64,000 nt of DNA from Erwinia sp. 198 (GCF_003937915.1 NZ_RHUM01000017.1:1-64000); one strand, 5' to 3'; positions 19,798 through 29,198 are shown, numbered from the stretch's first letter. Program-made: numbers and translations. The notes: generated from the letters alone by a model not told the origin.

Positions 19798-20328
19798 GGT
19801 GCATGTCCTTAAGCTATGAGATGAGTTACGGCAGTATGAGCGAGATATTTGTTTTCTTTCAACCTTCCGCTGGCTTTTCTTTACTGTCTGCCGCTTTTCG
19901 CGGCGCTGACCGCAGATTTGCCGCCTCAGGTGACGCTTTGCGCGAGTAACGTTTGCCTGTTTGGGTGTTACAGAGAGGGGGTCACTTTTCCTGACGGATT
20001 GCTGTTAATGAAAATGTGCGAAGTGGTACTTTGTATCTGGCAGCGAATATCGACTGTGGCAGATATAAACCGGGTAACCTACTCCGTCACCTTTATGGTT
20101 TACTGTTTTTGATCTACTGATCTATTTGCCACGAGAAGCAACGGCGTGCCCCCTCTTTCTATTGCACACTGGGCTAAATTTCAAACCACCTTAAGTTGGC
20201 AACAATATCGGTATACGTATTATCGGCAGCAGATACCGACCCTTTAAAAAAATAAATAAGTTTTATTGATAAATTAAGTTAACAGCAGAGATAATACTTG
20301 TGGAATAAGCACCTGAATTAAGGAAGAA
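19798..20328. other. Intergenic region between hinT and the HNH/coiled-coil cassette
   Basis: About 530 bp without a supported gene. It holds the hinT promoter (minus strand) and the promoter of the cassette (plus strand). One 87-codon plus ORF at 19849-20112 lacks a ribosome binding site and looks fortuitous. The sequence becomes strongly AT-rich after about 20200, the likely left edge of the insertion. Confidence 0.5.
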
Positions 20329-20349
20329 GTTATGACTCTCTGTCATAAC
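20329..20349. promoter_or_regulatory. Perfect palindrome upstream of the HNH gene (possible operator)
   Basis: GTTATGAC, five bases, GTCATAAC: an 8-bp perfect inverted repeat 75 bp before the chosen HNH gene start and overlapping the start codon of a short leader ORF. It could be an operator or an RNA hairpin hiding the leader start. Confidence 0.45.
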
Positions 20350-20397
20350 ATAGTTTCAGCAATACCCATCTGGCCTACATTTATCCACGAAAAATGA
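20332..20397 (+). CDS. Candidate 21-residue leader peptide
   Basis: ATG at 20332, preceded by AAGGAAG at a good distance, opens a 21-codon ORF. Its TGA overlaps an in-frame ATG of the downstream gene at 20394 as ATGA, the classic translational-coupling arrangement. The peptide (starting MTLCHNIVSAI) has no recognisable function. The main gene also has its own better-spaced site for the ATG at 20424, so the leader could regulate which start is used. It is too short to exclude chance. Confidence 0.35.
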   Translation: MTLCHNIVSAIPIWPTFIHEK

Positions 20398-20423
20398 ACA
20401 AGGCCTTGATAAAGGATATTTAC

Positions 20424-22046
20424 ATGTCTACTTTTCCAGCTGCTGAGGCTGAGAGTAATCAGAGCGGTAACACCAGACCCGCTTTACGTGAGCAGCGCCT
20501 GCAGGAGCTGCTGGAAAGCTGTCAAAACCATATATTGCAGCAGCTAATTGGTCCATTTGGACTGAATACTGCGATGTTTGCTGACAGCGATGGCGGCAAC
20601 GTAACAACTACCCATAATTTCGAAAAAGGCGTAGTGGCGACGGACAGCGATAAAGCACGTTACGAGGCCTGGTCCGAGACAAACAGCGGTGGCTACAACC
20701 GCAAGCCTTACGACAAAGAGCTGCCTGGCAAACGCAAAGACATGTTCATGAAAGACGAACCCGTTATTTCTGCTTATACCGGCAATGAACTCAAACGAGA
20801 TGGCACAACTCATCTCGACCATGTCGTTTCCGCCAATCGCATTGAAATAGATAGCCGTAACAATTTATTTATGACGCAGGCGCAACGGGTAGCAATGGCT
20901 AACGATCCTAAAAACCTCGTTGCGGCAGAAAGCAATATCAATCAGTCCATGCAGGAAATAGAGAAAAATAAATGGGCTGATAAGGTACGTAAAAATAATA
21001 AAGGACAAGGCCTGAGTAATACAGAATATTTTGGCATAGACAGGGAAAAGCTCGCACAGACGGCCAGTACGGCAGAGGCACATGTCAAAAAAGATGTACT
21101 GATAGCTCAGGTAAAAAAACAGGGTGCGGAATTGGCTAAAGCTGGAGCGCAACAGGCGATGACATCTGCACTCCGTCAGGCGCTGGGCGTAGCCTTGCAC
21201 ACGCTTGTTAACCATACCTTTATCGAGCTTAAACGGCTGTTTAACGACCCTGATAAAAGCAATCTAATCGACAGACTGACAGCGGCGCTCAAACGCGTGG
21301 TCAATCAAGTCTTATCTAAACTGCGCGCCATGTGGGATGCGGCTGTAAACGGCCTACTGCAGGGATTTATCAGCAACCTGCTGACCTTTCTGATCAATAA
21401 TTTTATTACCACAGCAGCAAAAGTTGTCTCTGTGATCCGTGAAGGGATGACCGGCCTGTGGAAAGCGATAAAAATGTTGATTAATCCGCCGCCCGGCCAG
21501 ACCGGTATTGAAACGGCGCGCGCCGTGACAAAAATTTTAGCCGGGGTGGTAACAACCTCTTTGGGGCTCATGTTTGAAGAAGCTATCAAAGGCTTTCTGT
21601 CTGGCATTCCGCTGCTGCTGCCAATGGTAGGGATCCTTTCTCCCGCTATCACCGCTATCCTCACAGGGATTGTTTCGTCACTTGTTGTCTACGGCCTGGA
21701 TCGTTTTTTCGACTGGCTTTCTCAAACCGGCACTGAACGCCTGAAGGCGATGGAAGTCGGTCTGGATGCGAATAAAGAGAACATGGGGAAAATGGCACAG
21801 TGGCTGGAACTCCAGTTTCAGAATTCTGCAAGCTATCGCATGATAGGTGCAGACTACCAGCTTATCGAATCCCATCTGAAAAGCGCTAGCAACAGCCAAA
21901 ACGACGCCGCAGCGAGTCAACGCACAAGAATACAGGCGAATCAGCAATTCAATCAACAACTGGACACTAACATCGACTCGCTCGGCGCTGCAGAGGCTGA
22001 TGTCATGCTGCTCCTGGAAAATTATCTGGCAAAGGATCCTTTGTAA
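20424..22046 (+). CDS. HNH-like nuclease-domain protein with C-terminal membrane segments, unknown function
   Basis: I do not recognise this 540-residue protein as a named family. Counting from the upstream ATG at 20394, residues 140-145 read HLDHVV, followed by N174-L175 (KNLVAAESNINQS) and a later K/W. This DH...N...N pattern resembles a His-Me-finger HNH nuclease core without zinc-binding cysteines. Residues about 230-320 are helical. Hydrophobic segments at about 322-345 and 380-435 (GIPLLLPMVGILSPAITAIL) suggest membrane insertion. The start at 20424 has AAAGGA seven bases upstream; an alternative ATG at 20394 is coupled to a leader ORF. It shares TAATG overlap with the coiled-coil gene downstream, so the products probably act together. 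The pair interrupts the E. coli order hinT-ptsG and is AT-richer than its neighbours, suggesting horizontal acquisition. A defence or toxin role is possible but unproven. Confidence 0.7.
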   Translation: MSTFPAAEAESNQSGNTRPALREQRLQELLESCQNHILQQLIGPFGLNTAMFADSDGGNVTTTHNFEKGVVATDSDKARYEAWSETNSGGYNRKPYDKELPGKRKDMFMKDEPVISAYTGNELKRDGTTHLDHVVSANRIEIDSRNNLFMTQAQRVAMANDPKNLVAAESNINQSMQEIEKNKWADKVRKNNKGQGLSNTEYFGIDREKLAQTASTAEAHVKKDVLIAQVKKQGAELAKAGAQQAMTSALRQALGVALHTLVNHTFIELKRLFNDPDKSNLIDRLTAALKRVVNQVLSKLRAMWDAAVNGLLQGFISNLLTFLINNFITTAAKVVSVIREGMTGLWKAIKMLINPPPGQTGIETARAVTKILAGVVTTSLGLMFEEAIKGFLSGIPLLLPMVGILSPAITAILTGIVSSLVVYGLDRFFDWLSQTGTERLKAMEVGLDANKENMGKMAQWLELQFQNSASYRMIGADYQLIESHLKSASNSQNDAAASQRTRIQANQQFNQQLDTNIDSLGAAEADVMLLLENYLAKDPL

Positions 22047-22957
22047 TGGATGTCATTAAAGATTTGGCGCAGGTTCGCGTATCAGAAGCCATGCTCCAAC
22101 AGGTAGACGTGCCTGGTCTGTTGAAGAGCTTCAAGGAAGATTACGACAAGCTGGATAATTTTAAAAAAGACAGGGAAAAACATGAGGCTCGTCATGCGGT
22201 CTCTCGCTGGTGGAATTCTGACGAACTGGAAACGGCGCAGCTGAACGCCGCTCAACTGCAAGCCAGCTTTGCTAAAAAGCTGGGCCAGCTGATGATGATT
22301 TCCATCGCCCAGGCCCAGATGCTGAATGAACAACAGCAGCAGCTGCAAAATCAACAAACCCGCATCAAAAGACAGACCAGTGAGATAGCTGAAACAAATG
22401 AGGTCATTAAAGGACAGCAGGAGACGCTGGCAGTACAGCAGCAATCGTTGGAAAAGCTGATTAATGACTATTTTGAATTAAAAGGCTTAACGGCCGAGGG
22501 CGCTAAACAGCTTATCCTTATTGCTCATGAAGTTAAGCAGACTAAAGAGCAATTGCTGGAAGCCTTTGACGAAAAGCTTTTGGAAGCACAAAGGCTTCAT
22601 CAACAAACTGAACTAAGCTTGCAACATTATGACATCGCCTGGCAGCGCCAGCGTAAGCAGATACAGGATGAATCGCAGGCGTTGGCTCGTTGCGTGGAAG
22701 ATCAGCTTGCCAGTCAGCAAAAAGATGTAAGCGAGGCGCTTAAGGTAGTGCAACAGCAAACGGAAGTCTTTTGCCAGAAGCTCCACCAACAGTTTGAGCA
22801 GCAAACTATAGCTTTAAAACAATGGAGCGAGGATGCGTTTTCCGTGCAGCAGCGCAGGCTGGCGCGTCTGCAAATGCTGGTTGTCGGTAGCCTGTCAGCT
22901 GCTGCTGGCGCGCTTGTCTGGGTTGGATGGATGAATCGCGCCCTGTTTGGCGGCTGA
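22046..22957 (+). CDS. Coiled-coil protein with C-terminal membrane anchor, partner of the HNH-like protein
   Basis: 303 residues, not assigned to a known family. Residues about 70-265 are almost entirely Gln/Glu/Lys-rich heptad sequence (for example AQMLNEQQQQLQNQQTRI) predicting a long coiled coil. A single hydrophobic segment near the end (LVVGSLSAAAGALVWVGW, about 278-296) is followed by a short MNRALFGG tail, so it resembles a tail-anchored inner-membrane protein. The ATG overlaps the stop of the preceding gene (TAATG), indicating coupled translation and probable complex formation. A strong terminator follows 20 bp downstream, closing a two-gene operon. It may be a sensor, scaffold or immunity component; the sequence does not decide. 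Confidence 0.75.
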   Translation: MDVIKDLAQVRVSEAMLQQVDVPGLLKSFKEDYDKLDNFKKDREKHEARHAVSRWWNSDELETAQLNAAQLQASFAKKLGQLMMISIAQAQMLNEQQQQLQNQQTRIKRQTSEIAETNEVIKGQQETLAVQQQSLEKLINDYFELKGLTAEGAKQLILIAHEVKQTKEQLLEAFDEKLLEAQRLHQQTELSLQHYDIAWQRQRKQIQDESQALARCVEDQLASQQKDVSEALKVVQQQTEVFCQKLHQQFEQQTIALKQWSEDAFSVQQRRLARLQMLVVGSLSAAAGALVWVGWMNRALFGG

Positions 22958-22977
22958 AATTTACGCCGCATAAAAAA

Positions 22978-23003
22978 AGCCCCACTTGGAGGTGGGGCTT
23001 TTT
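22978..23003. terminator. Bidirectional intrinsic terminator
   Basis: Stem AGCCCCAC/GTGGGGCT (22978-22985 with 22992-22999), flanked by seven A on the left and TTTTTGTTTT on the right. It can end both the coiled-coil gene (plus) and ptsG (minus, stop 20 bp away). Confidence 0.9.
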
Positions 23004-23022
23004 GTTTTATCTTACCGACGGA

Positions 23023-24456
23023 TTACTGCTTACGAATGTACTCATCCATCTCGGTTTTCAGGTTATCGGATTTGGTGCCGAAAATAGCCTGAACGCCGGA
23101 GCCCGCCACGACCACACCCGCTGCGCCCAGCTGTTTCAGGCCGGACTGATCAACTTTGGATACGTCCGCCACGCTGACGCGTAAACGCGTGATACAGGCA
23201 TCAAGGTTAGTGATGTTCTCTTTACCGCCGAAAGCGGCCACCAGATTAGCAGCCATTTCACTGGAATTACCTGCCGTTTGCGCCGTTGAGGTTTCTTCAC
23301 GGCCCGGCGTTTTCAGATTCAGTTTAGCAATCAGCACGCGGAACACGGTGTAGTAAACCAGACCGTACAGGATACCGATGATCGGGAACAGCCAGATACG
23401 GCTGCTGTTGCCGCTCAACACTACAAAGTCAATCAGGCCGTGCGAGAAGCTGGTGCCGTCGCGCATCCCCAGCAGGATACAGATAGGGAAAGCCAGACCG
23501 GCCAGGATAGCGTGGATCGCATACAGGATTGGCGCCACGAACATAAAGGAGAATTCAATGGGTTCGGTGATGCCGGTCAGGAACGAGGTCAGCGCGGCGG
23601 AAATCATGATGCCGCCCACTTTCGCACGGTTTTCTGGTTTAGCGGAGTGCCAGATAGCAATCGCTGCCGCAGGCAGGCCGTACATTTTAAACAGGAAGCC
23701 ACCGGAAAGTTTGCCTGCGGTCGGATCGCCCGCCATATAGCGTGGGATATCGCCGTGGAAAACCTGACCTGCCGCATTGGTGAACTCGCCGATCTGCATC
23801 TGGAAAGGCACGTTCCAGATATGGTGCAGACCAAACGGCACCAGAGAACGCTCAATTACGCCGTAGATACCGAAAGCGACTACCGGGTTCTGATAGGCGG
23901 CCCACTGTGAGAATTCCTGAATGGCAGTACCGACTGGTGGCCAGATAAAGGAAAGCAGGATGCCGATAAAGATTGCCGTGAAACCGGAGATAATGGGTAC
24001 AAAGCGCTTGCCCGCAAAGAAACCAAGATATTCCGGTAGCTTAATGCGATAGAAGCGATTGAACATATAGGCTGCTATCGACCCGGCGATAATCCCGCCC
24101 AGCACACCCGTATCGGCGAGATGCCGGGCTTCGATCTCCCCGGCTGGCATATGCAGCACCAGCGGTGCTACGACCGCCATCGTTTTTACCATGATGCCGT
24201 AGGCTACTACCGCCGCCAGCGCAGAAACGCCGTCATTGTTGGTAAAGCCCAGCGCCACGCCGATGGCGAAAATCAGCGGCATATTGGCAAAGACGGATCC
24301 ACCGGCTTCCGCCATAACGTGAGAGACAACGGCGGGCAGCCAGCTGAAGTTGGCGGAGCCTACGCCAAGGAGAATACCGGCAATCGGCAGCACCGATACC
24401 GGCAACATCAGCGATTTACCGACCTTTTGCAGGTTTGCAAATGCGTTTTTGAACAT
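23023..24456 (-). CDS. ptsG: PTS glucose transporter subunit IICB
   Basis: Inner-membrane glucose permease that phosphorylates its substrate during uptake. At 477 residues it has the same length as E. coli PtsG. The EIIC part (1-about 390) begins [19 protein letters not shown] and includes the substrate-loop region [15 protein letters not shown]. After a linker the EIIB domain contains the phosphorylation-site cysteine in [10 protein letters not shown] (about residue 421) and ends MDEYIRKQ. The leader keeps the SgrS pairing sequence, and Mlc- and CRP-like sites lie upstream, so control by glucose flux and glucose-phosphate stress is probably as in E. coli. Confidence 0.98.
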   Translation of the reverse strand: MFKNAFANLQKVGKSLMLPVSVLPIAGILLGVGSANFSWLPAVVSHVMAEAGGSVFANMPLIFAIGVALGFTNNDGVSALAAVVAYGIMVKTMAVVAPLVLHMPAGEIEARHLADTGVLGGIIAGSIAAYMFNRFYRIKLPEYLGFFAGKRFVPIISGFTAIFIGILLSFIWPPVGTAIQEFSQWAAYQNPVVAFGIYGVIERSLVPFGLHHIWNVPFQMQIGEFTNAAGQVFHGDIPRYMAGDPTAGKLSGGFLFKMYGLPAAAIAIWHSAKPENRAKVGGIMISAALTSFLTGITEPIEFSFMFVAPILYAIHAILAGLAFPICILLGMRDGTSFSHGLIDFVVLSGNSSRIWLFPIIGILYGLVYYTVFRVLIAKLNLKTPGREETSTAQTAGNSSEMAANLVAAFGGKENITNLDACITRLRVSVADVSKVDQSGLKQLGAAGVVVAGSGVQAIFGTKSDNLKTEMDEYIRKQ

Positions 24457-24465
24457 AGTGTGAAA

Positions 24466-24482
24466 CTCCTGAGTATGGGTGC
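24466..24482 (-). promoter_or_regulatory. SgrS small-RNA pairing site over the ptsG Shine-Dalgarno
   Basis: On the minus strand the leader reads GCACCCATACTCAGGAG nine bases before the ptsG ATG, identical to the core of the E. coli ptsG segment that pairs with SgrS under glucose-phosphate stress. It includes the ribosome binding site. Confidence 0.8.
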
Positions 24483-24552
24483 TTTACGCGCTTTTCAGCG
24501 CGATATAACGGGGGGAGGACCCGCTATGGGTGGAGCGCTTTGCGCCCTCGTG

Positions 24553-24577
24553 ATTTATTACGAACTGTAAAATAATT
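24553..24577. promoter_or_regulatory. Putative Mlc operator, ptsG-proximal
   Basis: Read on the minus strand, AATTATTTTACAGTTCGTAA followed by TAAAT closely resembles the E. coli Mlc operator at ptsG (TTATTTTAC...GTAATAAA). It lies about 100 bp before the start codon. Confidence 0.65.
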
Positions 24578-24589
24578 CCGAAATCATTT

Positions 24590-24609
24590 GTTTGACGGTT
24601 ATCACGTTT
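24590..24609 (-). promoter_or_regulatory. Putative CRP-cAMP site of ptsG
   Basis: On the minus strand AAACGTGATAACCGTCAAAC matches the TGTGA-N6-TCACA consensus moderately and is nearly the same as the site I recall for the E. coli ptsG promoter. It lies next to the proximal Mlc-like site. Confidence 0.6.
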
Positions 24610-24669
24610 CACTGAACAACCGCCTGCTATGTAGTTTAATTCGCGGAAATTTGCCAGTTTTTGCCCATT

Positions 24670-24702
24670 CAAAAGCCGTATCGCCCGCAAAGAGGCGATA
24701 CG
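24670..24702 (-). terminator. Intrinsic terminator of the ycfH operon
   Basis: Minus-strand stem CGTATCGCC/GGCGATACG (24677-24685 with 24694-24702, eight-base loop), followed by GCTTTTG. It lies 45 bp past the ycfH stop. Confidence 0.7.
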
Positions 24703-24719
24703 AACTGCTTTTTTTACAA

Positions 24720-24744
24720 ATTTATTACGAGCAATAAAATAAAG
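24720..24744. promoter_or_regulatory. Putative distal Mlc operator of ptsG
   Basis: ATTTATTACGAGCAATAAAA followed by TAAAG repeats the proximal Mlc-like site 167 bp further upstream. Two Mlc sites at comparable separation control ptsG in E. coli. It lies between the ycfH stop and the ycfH terminator. Confidence 0.5.
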
Positions 24745-24747
24745 CGG

Positions 24748-25539
24748 TTAGTCGGTAAGGCGGCTCATCGGCACGTGGAAAAGGCGGGAGAAATTTGCGG
24801 TGGTAGCTTCTGCCAGCGTTTCAATACTGACGCCCTTCACTACGGCCATATAGTCCGCTACATCGCGCGTGTAAGCAGGCTGGTTCTCTTTGCCACGGAA
24901 CGGCACTGGCGCCAGATAAGGCGAATCGGTTTCCACCAGCATGCGATCGAGCGGAACATAGCGTGCCGCCTCGCGGATCGTTTCCGCATTGCGGAAAGTG
25001 GCAATGCCGGAAAACGAAATATAAAAGCCCATATCCAGCAGCTTTTCCGCCGTTTCCCGATCTTCCGTGAAGCAGTGCAGTACGCCGCCGCACCCTTCCA
25101 CTTTCTCTTCTTTCAGGATCGCCAGCGTATCCTCGCGCGCATCGCGCGTATGCACAATAACCGGTTTATTCAGATCGCGGCCGATACGAATATGCTCGCG
25201 GAAAGAGGCCTGCTGCTGCGCCATGGTTTCTTTCTGATAATAGTAGTCCAGCCCGGTTTCGCCCATGGCGATAACACGCTCGTCGGCGGCCAGCTGGCGC
25301 AGCTCGGCAAAATCATAAGGCTCATCCTGATTGAGCGGATGCACGCCGCAGGAGTACGCCACGTTGGGACGATCGCCAATCAAGTCGGTCATCGCTTTAT
25401 AGCCGGGCAGCGTGGTCGCTACCGCCAGCATAAACTTCACGTCACGTGCGGCGGCTTTTGCCAGCACGTCATCCACATCGCGGTGCAGGCTTTCATAATT
25501 CAGACCGTCAAGATGACAGTGGGAATCTACTAAAAACAT
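24748..25539 (-). CDS. ycfH: TatD-family metal-dependent hydrolase YcfH
   Basis: A 263-residue TIM-barrel metal hydrolase, probably a 3'-5' DNase like TatD. The N-terminal metal motif is VDSHCHLDG (H7, H9). GETGLDYYY, PVIVHTRDA, LHCFTEDRETA and ETDSPYLAP supply the remaining metal and catalytic residues. The start at 25539 (MFLVDSHCH) matches E. coli YcfH; the frame extends 18 codons further without homology. It lies 17 bp after holB in the mltG-tmk-holB-ycfH operon. Confidence 0.96.
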   Translation of the reverse strand: MFLVDSHCHLDGLNYESLHRDVDDVLAKAAARDVKFMLAVATTLPGYKAMTDLIGDRPNVAYSCGVHPLNQDEPYDFAELRQLAADERVIAMGETGLDYYYQKETMAQQQASFREHIRIGRDLNKPVIVHTRDAREDTLAILKEEKVEGCGGVLHCFTEDRETAEKLLDMGFYISFSGIATFRNAETIREAARYVPLDRMLVETDSPYLAPVPFRGKENQPAYTRDVADYMAVVKGVSIETLAEATTANFSRLFHVPMSRLTD

Positions 25540-25556
25540 AATTATTCTCTGGTTCG

Positions 25557-26543
25557 TTAGCCGACCACGGAAGCGTGGAGCATTTGCTCCCATGCCAGTA
25601 GCTGGTCGGTCAATAAGAGTTCACGGTTTACGGCCACCACGTTCAGCAGACGATCGCGGCACAGAAACCATTGCCGAACGCTTTCATCCAGCGCGCTGGC
25701 CGGTAGCTGACGGGCAATCTCCGCTACCAGCGTCTGGCTGTCGGCGTTGGAGATAAAGCGTCCGCCGCCCTGCTGCCATTTCAGCGCGTCCACCAGCAGG
25801 GCGCAGAGCCAGCCGGTTCGCGCCGCCGCGTCGTCGTGGTTCAGAACGGGCAGCAAGGATAGCATATCTTTTTGCAGCGCCCCCGGCAGCGCCTCGCACA
25901 GCGCCTGCCGCGCCGCCCAGCTTTTTTCCAGCAGCGTTTGCGCTGCTGCTGGCGCGCCGCCGCTTAGCCGCAGCGCGGTCAGGCAATCCTGCGGTGATGC
26001 GCCAGCCTGCTTTTGCAGCCAGCTCAGGCTTTGCGCCTCGTCCGGCGCGGCCAGGTGAACGCTTTGACAGCGGCTGCGCAGCGTGGCGAGCAGCTGTGAC
26101 GGCTGCTGGCAACAGAGCAAAAACCAGGTGTTAACCGGCGGCTCTTCCAGCGTTTTCAGCAGAGCGTTAGCGGCGGCCTCCGTCAGCTGAGCCGCATCGG
26201 GCAGCCAGACCACTTTTGCCCCGCCCTGCTGGGCATGATGGAAGAGCTTCTCCGTGACCCCGCGCACCGCATCAATACCCAGCGAGCTTTTGCCCTTTTC
26301 CGCCGTCAGTTCATACCAGTCCGGGTGCGTATGAGCCTGCATCAAACGACAGGCGTGGCACTCGCCGCAGCTTTTCAGCCCGTCTCTGCGCTGGCACATC
26401 AGCCAGCGGCTGATCCCCCAGACCAGCGAGGCATCGCCCATGCCCGGCAACGCCTGGAGCAGCAGTGCGTGGTGTCCGCGTCCGGCCTGATGCTGGCCAA
26501 CGATCTGCCGGTAAGGCTGATTAAGCCACGGATACCAGATCAT
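25557..26543 (-). CDS. holB: DNA polymerase III subunit delta'
   Basis: Clamp-loader subunit of the replicative polymerase. The 328 residues start [15 protein letters not shown], equivalent to E. coli MRWYPWL. AAA+ region: [10 protein letters not shown] lacks a canonical Walker A, as expected for delta'. The zinc-binding cysteines are in [12 protein letters not shown], and the SRC motif is in [16 protein letters not shown] is the conserved sensor-I region. Its ATG overlaps the tmk stop as ATGA, implying coupled translation. Confidence 0.97.
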   Translation of the reverse strand: MIWYPWLNQPYRQIVGQHQAGRGHHALLLQALPGMGDASLVWGISRWLMCQRRDGLKSCGECHACRLMQAHTHPDWYELTAEKGKSSLGIDAVRGVTEKLFHHAQQGGAKVVWLPDAAQLTEAAANALLKTLEEPPVNTWFLLCCQQPSQLLATLRSRCQSVHLAAPDEAQSLSWLQKQAGASPQDCLTALRLSGGAPAAAQTLLEKSWAARQALCEALPGALQKDMLSLLPVLNHDDAAARTGWLCALLVDALKWQQGGGRFISNADSQTLVAEIARQLPASALDESVRQWFLCRDRLLNVVAVNRELLLTDQLLAWEQMLHASVVG

Positions 26544-27172
26544 GACCGTACCTGTAACCACTGCGCCAGCGTCTGTCGGATAGCGGCGGAGACGCCCTCT
26601 ATATCCTGCGTGGCGTCGATGGTTTTAATGCTTTCGTCCGCGGCGGCCAGCGTCAGATAGCGTTCACGCGTGCGGGTAAAGAAGTTCAGCGACTCCTGTT
26701 CGATACGATCTAATGCGCCTCGCGAGCGGGCGCGTTGCAGGCCGATTTCTGGCGTCACGTCAAGATAGAGGGTCAAATCAGGCGCGAAGTCACCCAGCAC
26801 ACTCTGTTTCAGCTGCTCCATCAGACGGATGTCCATGCCTCGCCCGCCGCCCTGATAGGCCTGAGAAGAGAGATCGTGGCGATCGCCGACCACCCAGGCA
26901 CCGCGCGCCAGCGCCGGTTTAATGACATTCTCCACCAGCTGTACTCGCGCCGCGTAAAGCATCAATAGCTCCGCGCGGTCGGTAATCTGCTCGCCTTCAA
27001 TTCCCTGCTTGATCAACTCGCGGAGTTTTTCCGCCAGCGGCGTGCCGCCCGGTTCGCGGGTAAAGACGATATCCTCAATGCCGTGCTGTTTAAGCGTCGC
27101 AACGATGGTATCCCGAGCGGTCGTTTTGCCCGCGCCTTCCAGCCCTTCGATAACGATAAAATTACTTTTCAT
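26540..27172 (-). CDS. tmk: Thymidylate kinase
   Basis: Phosphorylates dTMP to dTDP. The 210-residue protein starts [18 protein letters not shown] with the P-loop [24 protein letters not shown] is the substrate/lid motif of the E. coli type, with the lid arginines in [13 protein letters not shown]. The open frame extends 64 codons upstream into mltG, but the start at 27172 matches the family and overlaps the mltG 3' end by 11 bp. Confidence 0.97.
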   Translation of the reverse strand: MKSNFIVIEGLEGAGKTTARDTIVATLKQHGIEDIVFTREPGGTPLAEKLRELIKQGIEGEQITDRAELLMLYAARVQLVENVIKPALARGAWVVGDRHDLSSQAYQGGGRGMDIRLMEQLKQSVLGDFAPDLTLYLDVTPEIGLQRARSRGALDRIEQESLNFFTRTRERYLTLAAADESIKTIDATQDIEGVSAAIRQTLAQWLQVRS

Positions 27173-28181
27173 TTTTTTCCTTGAGCAGCAGGCGCCACGC
27201 CTGGACCGCACGATTGTGGCTCGCCAGGTTAGTGGTAAAAGCGTGTCCGCCTTTGCCGTCCGCAACAAAATAAAGGAAGTCCGTTTTTTCCGGATGCGCC
27301 GCGGCTTCCAGCGAGGCTTTGCCCGGCGTGGCAATCGGTCCCGGAGGCATTCCGGCAATGACATAGGTGTTATAGGCCGTCGGCGTTTCCAGATCCTTGC
27401 GCGTCAGCGTGCCTTTATAGCTGTCGCCCATGCCGTAAATCACCGTCGGATCGGTCTGCAAACGCATTCCCAGCCGCAGACGATTGATAAATACCGAAGC
27501 GACCTTGCTGCGCTCCTCGCCCAACGCCGTCTCTTTTTCCACAATCGACGCCATGGTTAACAAATCGTTCTTGTCTTTATAGGGCAGCCCGTCGGCTTTG
27601 TTCTGCCACAGCGTATCGACGATTTTTACCATCTGGCCGTGAGCCCGCTCCAGGATCGCCACGTCCGTGGTATTGGCGGTATAGGAATAGGTGTCGGGAT
27701 AGAACCAGCCTTCGACGTTTTGCGGCGACATTTTCAGCGCCTGACCCAGCGTGGTCAGTTTATCGTCAGCCAGCGTGTGTTTGATATAGGGCGCTGCGCG
27801 CAGCTGCGCCAGCCACTCCTGCATCCGCGACCCTTCGATAAACCGGATCGGAAACTGCGCCTCTTTACCGCTGGAGAGCAGCGCCAGCATCTGCCGTACC
27901 GTCATACCCTGCGTAAAGCGATAGGTACCGGCTTTAAAATTGGCCAGCTCCGGCTCCAGCTTGAGCAGCCAGCCAAACCAGATGGAATGCGGAATAATTT
28001 TTTGCCTGTTCAGCTCGGCTTCCAGCACCACGCGGCCCGATCCGGCCGGAAGCGTGAAAATCGTCTCGTGGTTAATCGAGAGCGGCGAACCGGCCAGCTG
28101 CTTAATTTGCCAGTAGCTGAAAGCCAAACCGGCGATAACAAGCGCGACGATCCCGCCGACTAGTTTGCGTTTTACTGTCAT
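27162..28181 (-). CDS. mltG: Endolytic murein transglycosylase MltG
   Basis: Inner-membrane lytic transglycosylase that cuts nascent glycan strands and may terminate their growth. One N-terminal transmembrane helix (residues 7-25), a periplasmic LysM-like part, then the YceG catalytic domain with the motif SIVEKETA (E215/E217) and [17 protein letters not shown]. The length of 339 residues equals E. coli YceG. It overlaps pabC upstream by four bases (ATGA type) and tmk downstream by 11. Confidence 0.97.
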   Translation of the reverse strand: MTVKRKLVGGIVALVIAGLAFSYWQIKQLAGSPLSINHETIFTLPAGSGRVVLEAELNRQKIIPHSIWFGWLLKLEPELANFKAGTYRFTQGMTVRQMLALLSSGKEAQFPIRFIEGSRMQEWLAQLRAAPYIKHTLADDKLTTLGQALKMSPQNVEGWFYPDTYSYTANTTDVAILERAHGQMVKIVDTLWQNKADGLPYKDKNDLLTMASIVEKETALGEERSKVASVFINRLRLGMRLQTDPTVIYGMGDSYKGTLTRKDLETPTAYNTYVIAGMPPGPIATPGKASLEAAAHPEKTDFLYFVADGKGGHAFTTNLASHNRAVQAWRLLLKEKNEK

Positions 28182-28990
28182 AAATTTCCCTGAAAATCGT
28201 GCTCATTGATTCGATTAAACAACGTTCTTGAGCGATAAAACCGGTTGTCTATCTCCACTACCGGCAGCACTGGCATCAGCGCATTGGTGATAAAAATTTC
28301 GTCCGCTTCTTCGAGGATCTGTGGCGGTACGCTGACTTCACTGACTCTGACACCCTGTGCGGCCAGCAGCCGCATCACCCGCTGACGCTGGATACCGTTT
28401 ACGCCGGCCTGCGTCATGTCGGGGGTAAACACTTCCTCGCCTTTACGCCAGAATAAATTTGCCGCACAGCATTCCACCAGCAGCCCCTGAGTGTCAAGAA
28501 CCAGCGCTTCGTCAGCGCCGGTCTGCTCAAGCTCTGTGCGAATGAGTACCTGTTCCAGGCGATTAAGATGCTTGATACCGGCTAACTGCGGATTGCGGCC
28601 CAAACGGATGGTGCTTAGCGCCAGCCTTACGCCCGTCTGACGCAGCTGATGATAATGCGTCGGATAGTCCGACAGCATAATGATGCGTGTAGCCTGCTGG
28701 CAGCCGCTGATGCTGTAGCCACGGCCGCCGACACCACGGGAAATAATAACTTTAAGCACGCCGGTTGTACGCGTCGCGGCGGCTATCTTTATCTCCTGCC
28801 GCAGGGCTTGCCAGTCAACATCACGGATTAGCAGGCGCTCGCAGGCCTGCTGTAATCGTTCAAGATGCGCGCGCAGGTCGAAGACTTCACCCTGCTCTAT
28901 ACGGGCCGTAGTAAAACAGCCGTCACCAAACTGTACGGCGCGGTCCCTGACGGACAAATGCTCCTGAGGCTGACCGTTTATCCAGATCAT
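28178..28990 (-). CDS. pabC: Aminodeoxychorismate lyase
   Basis: PLP enzyme producing 4-aminobenzoate for folate synthesis. The 270 residues of fold-type IV carry the PLP-lysine motif [14 protein letters not shown], the N-terminal FGDGCFTT and the [11 protein letters not shown] phosphate-binding segment. It is the first gene of the pabC-mltG-tmk-holB-ycfH operon. In E. coli pabC follows fabF directly; here a 1.8-kb insertion lies between them, so pabC must have its own promoter or rely on read-through past a terminator. Confidence 0.97.
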   Translation of the reverse strand: MIWINGQPQEHLSVRDRAVQFGDGCFTTARIEQGEVFDLRAHLERLQQACERLLIRDVDWQALRQEIKIAAATRTTGVLKVIISRGVGGRGYSISGCQQATRIIMLSDYPTHYHQLRQTGVRLALSTIRLGRNPQLAGIKHLNRLEQVLIRTELEQTGADEALVLDTQGLLVECCAANLFWRKGEEVFTPDMTQAGVNGIQRQRVMRLLAAQGVRVSEVSVPPQILEEADEIFITNALMPVLPVVEIDNRFYRSRTLFNRINEHDFQGNL

Positions 28991-29079
28991 CTGCTCTCCT
29001 TATTTGCTACGCGCAAGCTTACCTGCATCCTCGCGTAGATTCACGTCCCTTTAAACGGCTAAAGTAACATGGGGATAAA

Positions 29080-29106
29080 ACAAAAAAGGCCCGCATTTGC
29101 GGGCCT
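29080..29106 (-). terminator. Direct-repeat copy A containing an intrinsic terminator (left boundary of cassette)
   Basis: A 27-bp sequence identical to 30780-30806, exactly 1,700 bp away. On the minus strand it is an intrinsic terminator: GGCCCGC, AAAT loop, GCGGGCC, then six T. It ends the two-gene cassette (stop at 29199) 93 bp downstream of the last stop and upstream of pabC. Confidence 0.9.
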
Positions 29107-29198
29107 GCAAATAAAAATAACCTTTTGCAACATAAGTAATTTAACTTCACAGCCTTTGCTTTATGTTCATGCTCATTTTCAGGCCAGGCAGGCTAACA

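Noticed and set aside
19849-20112. 87-codon plus ORF between hinT and the HNH cassette
   Set aside because: No ribosome binding site, Cys/Leu-rich random-looking sequence, and it covers the expected hinT promoter.
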